Shown here: piece after piece, positions 8,472 through 17,414 of the stretch | Numbering within the stretch: the stretch's first letter is position 1 | How the letters are laid out: every line of letters begins with the position of its first letter | NCBI RefSeq assembly: GCF_900143065.1 | Contig: NZ_FRCX01000003.1 | Span: 1-64,000, forward strand | Length of the DNA stretch: 64,000 nt | Direction of reading: 5' to 3' | From: Duganella sacchari | GTDB lineage: Bacteria; Pseudomonadota; Gammaproteobacteria; Burkholderiales; Burkholderiaceae_D | Position numbers and translations under genes: made by a program | Notes under the pieces: model-generated | The model's input: the letters and a program-made list of their open reading frames with translations, nothing else | Databases searched by the model: none | Told to the model about the DNA's origin: nothing

Positions 8472-10682
8472 TTAGAACTTCATTTCATATTTGACGCTCC
8501 AGACCGTGTAAGTCTGGTTGATCGTGTTGGCCAGTTGTGTCAGGCCATTGCCGGTCACCGTATTGGCGCCGACGGCGTCCTCTGCCGCCAGATTGTTGGC
8601 GGAAATGCGCAGCTGATTGCGGGCGTTGAACTTCCACAAGGCATAGGCATCCAGTGAACGCTTGCGGCTAGTGTAAACCAGCTGCGACAGACTGCTCTGG
8701 ATCAGTGTCTCCGGCGTCCAGTTCAGGCTGCCGCCCAAGGTCAGCGGCACAGCCTTCATGCGGTAGTCCAGGCCGACGTTGGCGGTCTGTTTGGGCTGCG
8801 CATCCAGCCGGTTGTTGGGGCCGGGGATGTCGTCCACGCTGGACCAGAAATGGCTGTAGTTGGAGCGGAAATCAATCGCCGGCGCGTCCGCCACCAATTC
8901 CTGCAGCTGGAACTTGGCCTCCAGTTCGATGCCCTTGGTGCGCGCGTGACCGATATTGCGCGGCGTCGATACCCAGCGCGGTCCGATGCTGGTCTGCTGC
9001 TGCGAGATATCGCGCCGTATCAGGTCATCGATGTCGCGGATGAAGCCGCTCACGCTGACGATGCCCGCGCGGCCCAGGTAATGCTCGTAGGCGAGGTCCA
9101 GCCCGGTCGCCAGTTCCGGCTTCAGGTTGGGATTGCCGGTGCGGTCCGGACGTGACGGCGAGTTCAGCCGCGACAGCGACGGCAAGGCAATCAGGTCCTG
9201 GATATTGGCCGCCTTGTAGCTCTTGGTCAGGCTGGCGCGGACCTGGTCTTTCTGGCTGCCGGGAATGCGGTACACGGCATGCAGCAGAGGGCTCAGCACG
9301 CTGCTGGTATTGCTGATGTCGCCGGCCGCATTGCTGCTGGTGGTGCGGATGCCTTCCCAGCGCACACCGGCATAGCCCGACCATTGCGAGGAGATATCCC
9401 ACTCATCCTGCACGAACGCCGCCAGGCGGCGCGTATTGGCAGTGAGGTTGTCGCCCGAGCCGTCAAACTGAGCCTTGCCGTCCTTGTCGAGCGAGGTCTT
9501 GGTTTCCTCGCGGTGACCCAGCTCGATGTCCCAGCCGGCCGCCAGCGCATGCTGCCGACCGATCGGCGTGCTGTACTTGCCGCCGCTGTTGGCGCTGCGG
9601 TCGCGCACGCTGGCGGTATCGACGTAGCGGTTGAGGAAAACGCCTGCCGCATCGTACTGGTAGCGCACCGAGTCGTTGTCGCTGTGGCCGGCGCCGAAGC
9701 CGAACTTGACGTCCAGCTTGGACGCGCCTTGCAGTTTGTGCACCCAGTTGCCGAAGCCGCGCAGGAAGGTGGATTCGGAATGCGTACTGGTCAGTGCCAG
9801 GTTGTATTCAGGCGGTTGCAGGCCGGCATTCTGCAGCAGGTCGCTGCGCGCGTTGCCGTCGCTGCGGTTGACCATCACAAAAGGCTGGAAGTTCAGCGTG
9901 TCGCCGCTGTCAAATTTATAGGACAGGCGCGGCGTCAGATGCAGGCCGCGCGTTTCGCGCGTGGTCTGGTCGTGGACGCTCTCGTCCTCCACCGTCACGC
10001 CATCGTCGCGCGTATCGAGGTTGTGCGTTTCGCTCTGGTCGTGCTGGTGGTTTTCAAACACCGAGCCGGTCAGCAGCCAGGTCAGGTTGCCGGTCTTGCC
10101 CGGCACTGTCAGCGAGAGATTCGGCGCATGGCGGCCCTGCTCGACCGTATCCGTGAGCTTGAGCTGGTTGTCGCGCTGCAGGTAGCCGTCACGCAGGATG
10201 ATGTTGATGGTGCCGGCAATGGCGCGTGTGCTGTGTTCCGCCACCGGGCCGCGCATGATCTCGATGCGTTCCACCTGGTCCGGCGACAGCGACTCCATCG
10301 AGAAGCCGACCGGCGGACGTTCGCCGTTCAGCAGGATCTGTGTATAGCCACTGCCCATGCCGCGCATCCGCACGTCGCCGCCACGGCCGGGGCGTCCGCC
10401 GATGGTCACGCCCGGCAGGCGCTTGAGCACATCGCCCAGGTTGCTGTCGCCATTGCGATCGAGCTCCTCGCGGCCATAGACCTGCTTGCCCGCCACCGAG
10501 TTGCGGCGTTCGTCCATATCGCTGGCGCGCCCGCCGCTGATGGTGACTTGCTGGATCTGCTTGCCGTCCGCAGCGGCTTTGACCGCCGGCTGCGGCGCAT
10601 CCGCCGCCGCGTTGGAAGTCTGCGCGCCAGCGTCAGCCGCGCCCAGCATGGCCAGCCAGGCGAGGGAGAATAATTTGCTCAT
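8472..10682 (-). CDS. TonB-dependent outer-membrane receptor
   Basis: A 736-residue receptor. After a signal peptide, a plug domain (about residues 55-165) carries the LKRLPGVTIGG and QVERIEIMRGP motifs typical of TonB receptors. The remainder is a 22-strand-type barrel ending in Phe (KYEMKF), as expected for outer-membrane insertion. The plug lacks an obvious siderophore-receptor signature, so the ligand is open. It sits upstream of three M13 peptidases, copy 3 being only 15 bases away, and downstream of a Spy-like gene. A peptide or metal-peptide ligand is a reasonable hypothesis only. Confidence 0.9.
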   Translation of the reverse strand: MSKLFSLAWLAMLGAADAGAQTSNAAADAPQPAVKAAADGKQIQQVTISGGRASDMDERRNSVAGKQVYGREELDRNGDSNLGDVLKRLPGVTIGGRPGRGGDVRMRGMGSGYTQILLNGERPPVGFSMESLSPDQVERIEIMRGPVAEHSTRAIAGTINIILRDGYLQRDNQLKLTDTVEQGRHAPNLSLTVPGKTGNLTWLLTGSVFENHQHDQSETHNLDTRDDGVTVEDESVHDQTTRETRGLHLTPRLSYKFDSGDTLNFQPFVMVNRSDGNARSDLLQNAGLQPPEYNLALTSTHSESTFLRGFGNWVHKLQGASKLDVKFGFGAGHSDNDSVRYQYDAAGVFLNRYVDTASVRDRSANSGGKYSTPIGRQHALAAGWDIELGHREETKTSLDKDGKAQFDGSGDNLTANTRRLAAFVQDEWDISSQWSGYAGVRWEGIRTTSSNAAGDISNTSSVLSPLLHAVYRIPGSQKDQVRASLTKSYKAANIQDLIALPSLSRLNSPSRPDRTGNPNLKPELATGLDLAYEHYLGRAGIVSVSGFIRDIDDLIRRDISQQQTSIGPRWVSTPRNIGHARTKGIELEAKFQLQELVADAPAIDFRSNYSHFWSSVDDIPGPNNRLDAQPKQTANVGLDYRMKAVPLTLGGSLNWTPETLIQSSLSQLVYTSRKRSLDAYALWKFNARNQLRISANNLAAEDAVGANTVTGNGLTQLANTINQTYTVWSVKYEMKF

Positions 10683-10785
10683 GATCGTGTGGGTGGAATT
10701 CTTGCGGGAATTCTACCGTCAGCGCGGGCCGCAAATCCGCTTGCAGCCTGCTTTTTACTTTACGATACACAAGCCAGGGCTGCTG

Positions 10786-11367
10786 CTAGCTGCCACCGCC
10801 CGGCAGGCTGATATTGGCGCCGCCCGGTCCTTTCATGCTGGCGCCGCCGCGACGGCCACCGCTGCGATGCTCGCCGCCCTCTTCCTTGTGCTCTGGACGG
10901 GCGCCGCCGCCATTGTCCTGCGCGCGCTGCAATTGTTCGCTAATCAGCTGCACCACCATCTGGCGCTGGCTTTCCGTCAAGGCATCGTTGACAGTCAGCC
11001 ACCATTCGCGCAGCTGCCTTTCCTCGCTGGCGCCGAGTGTGGTCTCTTCGTCTATCGCCTTGCTCAGATCGCGCAACTCGGCAGTAGCGCTTTGGGCGCC
11101 GGCCAAGGTGGCCTCCTGCAGGCGCTCGCGGCGCGCCTTACGTTCGCGCAGCAGGTTGCGGGTTTTAGTTTCTGTCTGCGACCACAGCGTTTGCTGGTTG
11201 GCGTTCAGGTTCAGCGACTTCTTCAGTTCGGCGGCCATCGGCAGATAGTCGTCCGCGCGCATGTCCATCACCGGTGTCGCCAAGGCGGACGACAACATTG
11301 CCGACAAGGCCAGCGTAGCACTCAGGCGGCACAGGGCCAGGGAGGAGGAACGTGACAACAATCGCAT
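10786..11367 (-). CDS. Spy/CpxP-like periplasmic protein (LTxxQ family)
   Basis: A 193-residue exported protein with a signal peptide ending near SSALATP. The mature part is helical and highly charged, with an LTESQ motif in the second half and a related LNANQQ segment in the first, as in Spy/CpxP chaperone-like proteins. The last 40 residues are a Gly/Arg-rich, disordered tail, which is unusual for Spy. The ATG at 11367 has GGAG 7 bases upstream; a GTG at 11421 would put a terminator hairpin inside the gene and is rejected. A CpxR-box-like site lies about 115 bases upstream. Role inferred: envelope-stress response. Confidence 0.7.
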   Translation of the reverse strand: MRLLSRSSSLALCRLSATLALSAMLSSALATPVMDMRADDYLPMAAELKKSLNLNANQQTLWSQTETKTRNLLRERKARRERLQEATLAGAQSATAELRDLSKAIDEETTLGASEERQLREWWLTVNDALTESQRQMVVQLISEQLQRAQDNGGGARPEHKEEGGEHRSGGRRGGASMKGPGGANISLPGGGS

Positions 11368-11383
11368 GCAAGACTCCGTAGAT

Positions 11384-11412
11384 AAAAAAAAGCCTGCGCT
11401 TGGGGCGCAGGC
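11384..11412 (-). terminator. Leader terminator/attenuator ahead of the Spy-like gene
   Basis: An 8-bp GC-rich stem (11392-11399 with 11405-11412) and 5-nt loop are followed on the minus strand by eight T. It lies between the likely promoter and the ribosome binding site, with no other minus-strand gene upstream, so it should act within the 5' leader. Confidence 0.7.
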
Positions 11413-11711
11413 GAAAACCACTTCAGGGTAGAGAGAAATACGAGCTCAGTGTAGGTCGCGGTTTTTGCTGTTACAGGGCTTCTTACAATTATTTACTGTC
11501 GTGAACGTTAGGGATACACAGCGTACAAAACAGCAAACTTGGTCTTTCGCCAAGCGGGCATTGGTGCGCTTTAAAAGTCAACGGAAAGCGTTGTAAATCC
11601 TCGTAAAGGTATAAATCATTTCGTGATGGCTACTACGTTTGCTCGAAATCAGGTTTATACTCATTTCATGCAGGCTGCAACTCCGCAGCGGCTAGCTTTG
11701 ACAGGTGAAAC
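11413..11711. other. Divergent intergenic region between the Spy-like gene and ctpA
   Basis: About 300 bases between divergent genes, more AT-rich than the flanks. It must hold the promoters of both genes. The CpxR-like site is at 11482-11496 and a small inverted repeat CTTGG...CCAAG lies near 11540-11556. AGGTGA precedes the ctpA ATG. I see no small gene in it. Confidence 0.6.
11482..11496 (-). promoter_or_regulatory. CpxR-box-like site
   Basis: On the minus strand the sequence is GTAAA-TAATT-GTAAG, nine of ten matches to the E. coli CpxR consensus GTAAA-N5-GTAAA. It lies upstream of a gene of the CpxP/Spy family, a classical Cpx target. Binding in this organism is inference. Confidence 0.5.
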
Positions 11712-13157
11712 ATGGGCAAGAAATTAAAGAATTCCGGTCTGGTCGGACTGGGTGTGGTAGCTGGCGTGGCCATCTCCCTGCAATTCTCCGCAATGGCGCA
11801 AAAGCCCGCGGACCCGCCGTTGCCACTGGAAGAGTTGCGCCAGCTGGCCGACGTCTTCGGTCTCATCAAGTCCGATTACGTCGAGCCGGTCGAAGACAAA
11901 AAGCTGCTGACCGAGGCCATCTCGGGCATGGTGGCCTCGCTGGATCCGCACTCCGCCTACCTGGACAAGAAAGCCTACGCCGAACTGCGCGAAGGTTCGC
12001 AGGGCAAGTTCGTCGGCCTCGGCATCGAGATCGGCCAGAGCGAAGATGGCTACATCAAGATCGTGGCGCCAATTGAAGATTCGCCAGCCTGGCGTGCCGG
12101 CATCAAGCCGGGCGACCTGATCAGCCGCCTCGACAACACGCCCGTCAAAGGCCTGTCGCTGGACGACTCCATCAAGAAGATGCGCGGCGAGCCCAACAGC
12201 AGAGTCAGCCTGACCGTGCTGCGCAAGGGCGAAGCCGAGCCGCTGGTGTTCAACATCACGCGCGAAGAAATTCACCAGAAGAGCGTAAAAGGCAAGATGA
12301 TCGAACCGGGCTACGCCTGGCTGCGCATTTCGCAATTCCAGGAGCCGACCGTCGATGACATGGCTGCCAAGATTGCTGAATTGTACAAACAGGACCCGAA
12401 CATCAAGGGCCTGATACTGGACCTGCGCAATGATCCGGGCGGCGTGCTGCAGGGCGCGATTGGCGTCGCTGCCGCGTTCCTGCCAAAGGACTCGCCGATT
12501 GTGTCCACCAACGGCCAGTTGCCGGACCAGAAACAGATCTTCTACGGCCGTCCCGAATACTACGCCCTGCGCAACGAGACTGATGCACTGGCCAAGCTGC
12601 CAACCGCCCTCAAGCGCGTGCCGATGGTGGTGCTGGTCAACACCGGTTCCGCCTCGGCCTCCGAAATCGTCGCCGGCGCGCTGCAGGACTACAAGCGCGC
12701 CGACATCATCGGCACCCAGACCTTTGGCAAGGGTTCGGTACAAACCATCCGCCAGCTGACCGCCGACACCGCCGTCAAGCTGACCACCGCGCGCTACTAC
12801 ACGCCAAATGGCCGCTCGATCCAGGCCAAGGGCATCACGCCGGACGTGGCAGTGGATGAATACGCTGACGGCGATGGCCTGAACGCACTGCGCACGCGCG
12901 AAGCGGACCTGGACAAGCATCTGGTCAACGACCGCGAGGCGGAAGGCGAAAAAAGCAAACGCGATGAGCTGGAAGAACAGCTGCGCATCGTCGCGCTGGA
13001 GAAAAAGCGCAAGCCACTGGATTACGGCAGCGGCGAAGACTTCCAGCTGCAGCAGGCGATCAACCACCTGAAAGGCCTGCCGGTACAAACTGCCAAGCCT
13101 GCCACCACGGTGGTTTCGGCCGACGCCGGCCTGAAAAAAGACCTGGCTAAAAAATAA
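11712..13157 (+). CDS. ctpA: C-terminal processing protease (S41 family)
   Basis: A 481-residue periplasmic serine protease that cleaves proteins near their C-termini. An N-terminal signal or anchor (about residues 10-30) is followed by a PDZ domain (about 90-170) and the S41 catalytic domain. The nucleophile is the Ser in NTGSASASE (about 315) and the general base Lys is in TFGKGSVQ (about 340). A charged, Lys/Glu-rich stretch (about 400-435) precedes the end. AGGTGA lies just upstream of the ATG. A strong terminator follows the gene, so it is a single-gene unit. In related bacteria it often lies near peptidoglycan hydrolases; none is seen here. Confidence 0.93.
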   Translation: MGKKLKNSGLVGLGVVAGVAISLQFSAMAQKPADPPLPLEELRQLADVFGLIKSDYVEPVEDKKLLTEAISGMVASLDPHSAYLDKKAYAELREGSQGKFVGLGIEIGQSEDGYIKIVAPIEDSPAWRAGIKPGDLISRLDNTPVKGLSLDDSIKKMRGEPNSRVSLTVLRKGEAEPLVFNITREEIHQKSVKGKMIEPGYAWLRISQFQEPTVDDMAAKIAELYKQDPNIKGLILDLRNDPGGVLQGAIGVAAAFLPKDSPIVSTNGQLPDQKQIFYGRPEYYALRNETDALAKLPTALKRVPMVVLVNTGSASASEIVAGALQDYKRADIIGTQTFGKGSVQTIRQLTADTAVKLTTARYYTPNGRSIQAKGITPDVAVDEYADGDGLNALRTREADLDKHLVNDREAEGEKSKRDELEEQLRIVALEKKRKPLDYGSGEDFQLQQAINHLKGLPVQTAKPATTVVSADAGLKKDLAKK

Positions 13158-13177
13158 GCAGCTCGCCTCACACAACG

Positions 13178-13208
13178 GCGGCGCCTCAAGGGCGCCGCTT
13201 TTATTTTC
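13178..13208 (+). terminator. Rho-independent terminator of ctpA
   Basis: An 8-bp all-GC stem (13178-13185 with 13191-13198) with a TCAAG loop is followed by TTTTATTTT. Confidence 0.85.
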
Positions 13209-13282
13209 GCGTATCGTGTAGGCATTGTGTAGAATTTGCCTCATTATTGGCGACTGCCATTGCTTAATTTGAAAGTTTAATC

Positions 13283-14404
13283 ATGAAACAAGCCGTCATC
13301 AGCGGTACCGGCCTCTACACTCCAGCACAATCGATTACCAACGAAGAGCTGGTGACCTGCTTCAATGCCTACGTCGAACAGTTCAACGCGGACAACGCCG
13401 GCGCCATCGCCGAAGGCACGGTCACGGCGCTGGAACCATCGAGCGTGGCCTTCATCGAGAAAGCGTCCGGCATCAAGTCGCGCTACGTGATGGAGAAAGC
13501 CGGCATCCTGGATCCGAAGCGCATGGTGTCGCACATCCCGGAACGCGCCGACGACGAACTGTCGCTGCAGGCAGAGATCTGCGTGGCGGCCGCCCAGCAG
13601 GCCATGGACCGCGCCGGCAAAACCGCAGCCGATATCGACATGGTGCTGGTGGCGTGCTCCAACATGCAGCGCGGCTACCCGGCCATGGCCGTGGAAGTGC
13701 AGGAAGCGCTGGGCATCGTCGGCTACGGCTTCGACATGAACGTAGCCTGCTCGTCGGCCACCTTCGGCATCCAGCAAGCCGTGGCAGCGGTGCAAAGCGG
13801 CCAGGCGCGCGCGGTGCTGGTGCTGAATCCGGAAATCACCTCGGGCCACCTGAACTGGCGCGACCGCGACAGCCACTTCATCTTTGGCGATGCCTGCACC
13901 GCCATCATCGTGGAAGGGGCCGACACCGCCAAGGGCGCGCACCGCTGGGAAATCCTGGACACCAAACTGAAGACCAGCTTCTCCAACAACATCCGCAACA
14001 ATTTCGGCTTCCTGAACCGCTTCGACGAAGCCGGCATCGGCCAGCCGGACAAGCTGTTCCGCCAGCAGGGCCGCAAGGTGTTCAAGGACGTGTGCCCGAT
14101 GGCCGCGGAAATGATCAAGGACACCGTGACCAATGCCGGTCTGGAAGTGCCGCAGATCAGCCGCTTCTGGCTGCACCAGGCCAACCTGAACATGAACCTG
14201 CTGATCAGCCGCATGGTGCTGGGCCGCGACGCCGAACCGCAGGAAGCCCCGGTAATCCTGGACGAATACGCCAACACCTCGTCGGCCGGTTCCATCATCG
14301 CCTTCCACAAACATTCGGAAGACATGACCCCAGGCCAGCTGGGCGTGATCTGCTCCTTCGGCGCCGGCTACTCGATCGGCGCGGTGGTGGTGAAGCGCCT
14401 CTAA
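13283..14404 (+). CDS. Beta-ketoacyl-ACP synthase III-like protein
   Basis: A 373-residue thiolase-fold condensing enzyme. The catalytic triad of the KAS III family is visible: Cys156 in NVACSSAT, His in LHQANLNMN (about 293) and Asn in YANTSSAGS (about 331). It is about 50 residues longer than E. coli FabH, the extra length lying between the N-terminal strand and about residue 60. This long form is a separate branch of KAS III proteins, so the substrate may be a medium-chain acyl group rather than acetyl-CoA. It is not near other fab genes. Its stop codon overlaps the stop of the convergent azoreductase by 4 bases. Confidence 0.85.
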   Translation: MKQAVISGTGLYTPAQSITNEELVTCFNAYVEQFNADNAGAIAEGTVTALEPSSVAFIEKASGIKSRYVMEKAGILDPKRMVSHIPERADDELSLQAEICVAAAQQAMDRAGKTAADIDMVLVACSNMQRGYPAMAVEVQEALGIVGYGFDMNVACSSATFGIQQAVAAVQSGQARAVLVLNPEITSGHLNWRDRDSHFIFGDACTAIIVEGADTAKGAHRWEILDTKLKTSFSNNIRNNFGFLNRFDEAGIGQPDKLFRQQGRKVFKDVCPMAAEMIKDTVTNAGLEVPQISRFWLHQANLNMNLLISRMVLGRDAEPQEAPVILDEYANTSSAGSIIAFHKHSEDMTPGQLGVICSFGAGYSIGAVVVKRL

Positions 14405-14919
14405 ACGAAGCGCAGGTCTTTCAGGCCAATGGTCGGCAGGATGGCGCGCAGGTAGGGTTCGAGGAAATCAGGCTGGCGCGCACGCGCGCCGCCCATGCTG
14501 ACGGCGATGTACACGGGACGGTCAGGCAGCGTGCCGACCTTGCCTTCCGACGTCGCGTTAAAGGTCACGCCGATCCGCACCACGTGGTCCAGCCACGCCT
14601 TCAGTGCGGACGGCACGGTGAAGTTGTGCATCGGCGTGGCGATCACCACGGCATCCGCCGCCTTCAATTCCTCGATCAGCAAGTCCGACCACGCCAGCGA
14701 AGAGCGGCCTTGCGCATGCGGCGCACCACCCGGCAGCCGCGCCAGCGTGTTGGAATACAGGCTGTCCACATGCGGCAGCGGCTCGGCGTGCAAATCGCGC
14801 AGCACCACGCGCGCATCGGGATAGCGCCCGCGCAGCTCGGCAATCGCCTGCTGCGACAGGCGGTAGCTGGACGACTCCTCACCACGCGCACTGGCGCAGA
14901 TGTGCAAAATCTTCTTCAT
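14401..14919 (-). CDS. FMN-dependent NADH-azoreductase-like flavoprotein
   Basis: A 172-residue flavodoxin-fold protein similar to AzoR, which reduces azo and quinone compounds with NAD(P)H and FMN. The FMN phosphate loop is [14 protein letters not shown] (about residues 9-22), and the [18 protein letters not shown] segment (about 95-112) and SMGG loop are typical. E. coli AzoR is about 200 residues; this copy stops right after GLKDLRFV, lacking the last helix, because the convergent FabH-like gene ends there. Its ATG overlaps the stop of the acetyltransferase gene (ATGA), so the two are translationally coupled. Confidence 0.85.
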   Translation of the reverse strand: MKKILHICASARGEESSSYRLSQQAIAELRGRYPDARVVLRDLHAEPLPHVDSLYSNTLARLPGGAPHAQGRSSLAWSDLLIEELKAADAVVIATPMHNFTVPSALKAWLDHVVRIGVTFNATSEGKVGTLPDRPVYIAVSMGGARARQPDFLEPYLRAILPTIGLKDLRFV

Positions 14920-15335
14920 GCCAACACCTTCCCGAATCGCATCGAACCCGGCAGCAAGCCTTCGCGGAAGTAGAAGCGCTGCGCCTGCACATTGGTGAAG
15001 GCGGTATCGAGCACCAGCCGCGCGCAGCGGGCCTCCTGCGCGAACACCGTCAGCTTCCCGAGCAGCAGCGCGCCCCAGCGATGGCTGCGATGCTGCTCCG
15101 CCGTCACCAGATCATCCACATACAGGAAGCGGCCGTACACCGTGTTCTCCTGACAGCGGTAGCCTGCCAGCGCCACCACCGCGTCACCCTCCAACACCGC
15201 CAGGATACGGTAGTTCTGTTCATACTGGCGCAGCACCTGCGCCACAAACGCATCTTCCGATTGCAGGTGCGGGCGCAGCTCTTTCATCACCGGATAGCAG
15301 GCGCGCAGCTCCTGTTCGGTCTCGACGATCTTCAT
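14916..15335 (-). CDS. GNAT-family N-acetyltransferase
   Basis: A 139-residue acetyl-CoA-dependent acetyltransferase. The acceptor is unknown. Motif A is present as VDDLVTAEQHRSHRWGALLLGKL (split: VDDLVTAEQH then RSHRWGALLL), with the His/Trp variant of the usual R/Q-x-x-G-x-G/A loop. The C-terminal motif AQRFYFREG is standard. The start at ATG 15335 is chosen for AAGGA 7 bases upstream; a longer frame to 15416 runs into the divergent MocR gene. It heads a two-gene operon with the azoreductase. A divergent MocR regulator 79 bases away is the natural candidate regulator. Confidence 0.8.
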   Translation of the reverse strand: MKIVETEQELRACYPVMKELRPHLQSEDAFVAQVLRQYEQNYRILAVLEGDAVVALAGYRCQENTVYGRFLYVDDLVTAEQHRSHRWGALLLGKLTVFAQEARCARLVLDTAFTNVQAQRFYFREGLLPGSMRFGKVLA

Positions 15336-15414
15336 GGCATGTCCTTTCAAAACGCTATCGTAGGCTGCCAATGGCATAATCCATAGAGCCAAGAAATGAC
15401 AAATGGAATAGACC

Positions 15415-16821
15415 ATGGATTTCCTCCAGCTGGATACCAGCGCATCGGAACCACTGTACCGCCAGATTTATACCCGCTTCCGCAGCGCCATCGCCGAGGG
15501 CCTGCTGCAACCGGGTGACCGTATTCCCGCCGCGCGCGCACTGGCGCTGGAACTGGGCCTGGCGCGCGGCACCGTGGAATCCGCCTACGCGCTGCTGACG
15601 GCGGAAGGCTACGTCGAAGCGCGCGGCCAGGCCGGCACCGTCGTCACGCCCGCCCTGGCCCGCCACGCGCCGGTGGCGCCCACGCCGCGCCCGGCCGAAG
15701 TCCGCACGAATCTGGGTGATGCAGCGTCCACCACGCGGCCATTCCAGATGGGCATACCGGCGCTGGATGTTTTCCCGCGCAAGGTATGGGCACGCCTGGC
15801 CGCACGCGCCGTACGCGCCACCCAGCCGGAAGACATGATCTACCCGCCATGGGCCGGTCTGCCCGAACTGCGCACCGCCATCGCCACCTATCTGCAGCTG
15901 TCGCGCGGCATCGACTGCACGCCATCGCAGGTATTCATCACCAATGGCTACCGCAACTCCATGGAGCTGATCGCGCGCGCCTTGCTCAAGCCCGGCGATG
16001 CCGTGTGGGTGGAGGACCCCGGCTATCCGCCCACCAGCGCGCTGCTGACCGAAGCGGGCCTGTGCCCGGCCCCGGTATCGGTGGACGGCGAAGGCCTGAT
16101 GGTGTCGCATGGCGTCGCCACCGCGCCCAATGCCAAAGCCGCCGTAGTCACGCCCGCGCATCAAAGCCCGCTGTGCGTCTCGCTGTCGCTGCCGCGCCGG
16201 CTGGCGTTGCTGGACTGGGCATCCCGGTCTGGCGCATGGATCGTGGAGGACGACTACGACGGCGAATACCGCTACGTCAGCCGTCCGCTGCCAGCGCTGC
16301 AAAGTCTGGACCGCGATGGCCGCGTGCTCTACTCCGGCACCTTCAGCAAGGTACTGTTCCCGGCGATACGGCTGGCCTATCTGGTGGTGCCGCCAGCGCA
16401 GGTGGAGCGCTTCGAGGAAATCACCCGCACCTTCGCGGCAGCCGGTCCGACGCTGATGCAGAAAATCGTCGCCGACTTTATGAACGAGGGCCATTTCGCC
16501 CGCCACATCCAGCGCATGCGGCGCCTGTATGCGGAGCGCCGCGAGCTGACTGCCGATGGCCTGTCGTCAGTACTGGGCAAGCATATGCAGGTTGATCCCC
16601 AGCCTGGCGGCATGCACCTGGTGTTGCGCATGAAGGGCTATCACACCGACCGTGCGCTGGCCGCGCGCATGCGCGAAGACGGCATGTCGGCACTGGCGCT
16701 GTCCGAACGCGGCGTGCTGCCGCACGGCGCATCGGCGCTGCTGCTCGCGTTTACCAACATTGACACAAAGGCACGGGCGCAGGCGCTGGGCAGGCGCATC
16801 CTCATGGCCTACTCCAAATGA
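15415..16821 (+). CDS. MocR-family regulator (GntR helix-turn-helix plus aminotransferase domain)
   Basis: A 468-residue PLP-binding transcription factor. Residues about 5-75 form a GntR winged helix (PLYRQIYTRFRSAIAEGLL, then LARGTVESAYALLTAEGY). A linker leads to a fold-type I aminotransferase domain with the PLP Lys in SGTFSKVLFPAIRL (about 306) and the Asp/Tyr of VEDDYDGEYRY (about 276-286). It is divergent from the GNAT-azoR pair and is followed 73 bases later by a carboxymuconolactone-decarboxylase-like gene, a common target of MocR regulators. I infer that it controls one or both neighbours. Confidence 0.88.
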   Translation: MDFLQLDTSASEPLYRQIYTRFRSAIAEGLLQPGDRIPAARALALELGLARGTVESAYALLTAEGYVEARGQAGTVVTPALARHAPVAPTPRPAEVRTNLGDAASTTRPFQMGIPALDVFPRKVWARLAARAVRATQPEDMIYPPWAGLPELRTAIATYLQLSRGIDCTPSQVFITNGYRNSMELIARALLKPGDAVWVEDPGYPPTSALLTEAGLCPAPVSVDGEGLMVSHGVATAPNAKAAVVTPAHQSPLCVSLSLPRRLALLDWASRSGAWIVEDDYDGEYRYVSRPLPALQSLDRDGRVLYSGTFSKVLFPAIRLAYLVVPPAQVERFEEITRTFAAAGPTLMQKIVADFMNEGHFARHIQRMRRLYAERRELTADGLSSVLGKHMQVDPQPGGMHLVLRMKGYHTDRALAARMREDGMSALALSERGVLPHGASALLLAFTNIDTKARAQALGRRILMAYSK

Positions 16822-16894
16822 CTATTCATGGCTCTTCCTGGGTAGGCCATGCAGGCGCACAATGACTCCATCGTAATCAACCGAGGAAGTCATC

Positions 16895-17344
16895 ATGAGC
16901 AAGCGTCTGGAAGTATTCAAATTTGCGCCACAAGCCTACAAAGGTTTCGGCATGGTCAAAGAGTATGTGTCGGCAGCCCTGCCGGCCGAGTTGCTGGAAC
17001 TGGTCTATCTGCGCGTCTCGCAGATCAACGGCTGCGCCTATTGTATTGATATGCACACCCGCGACCTGCTGAAGCAAGGCGTCAGGATCGACAAGGTGGC
17101 GCTGGTGCCGGTGTGGGAAGAAGCGGAAGCCCTGTTCTCCGACAAGGAACGCGCCGCGCTGGCATGGGCGGAAGTCGTCACCCGTGTCGAGCAAAGCAAG
17201 GTACCGGACGCCGACTATCAAAAAGCCCTGTCGGTACTGAGCGAGCAGGAAATGGCCGATGTCACCGTGGCGGTGGCGCTCATGAACGCCTTCAACCGCT
17301 TCGGCGTCTCCATGCGTATGCAGCCGGCCGCGTTGTCGCTTTAA
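16895..17344 (+). CDS. AhpD-like/carboxymuconolactone decarboxylase family protein
   Basis: A 149-residue all-helical protein of the CMD/AhpD superfamily. The redox or proton-relay motif C47-A-Y-C50-x3-H54 is intact, which points to an alkylhydroperoxidase-type thiol enzyme rather than a true decarboxylase. The length fits the single-domain form. GAGGAAG lies just before the ATG. It follows the MocR gene on the same strand and is probably cotranscribed with it or controlled by it. Substrate not known. Confidence 0.85.
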   Translation: MSKRLEVFKFAPQAYKGFGMVKEYVSAALPAELLELVYLRVSQINGCAYCIDMHTRDLLKQGVRIDKVALVPVWEEAEALFSDKERAALAWAEVVTRVEQSKVPDADYQKALSVLSEQEMADVTVAVALMNAFNRFGVSMRMQPAALSL

Positions 17345-17414
17345 GCAAGTTTAAGGTAGTGGTGTGTTACGCTGAGGGTTTCCCGTAGATTTTTTGCCAA
17401 GGAGCCCCCCACGC

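Noticed and set aside
2156..8657. Long plus-strand open frames opposite the three M13 genes
   Set aside because: The same shadow pattern appears opposite each paralogue, and the minus-strand proteins have complete catalytic motifs.
11368..11421. Extended start of the Spy-like gene at GTG 11421
   Set aside because: It would place a strong terminator hairpin and T-run inside the coding region and precede a clear signal peptide with atypical residues; ATG 11367 has a good ribosome binding site.
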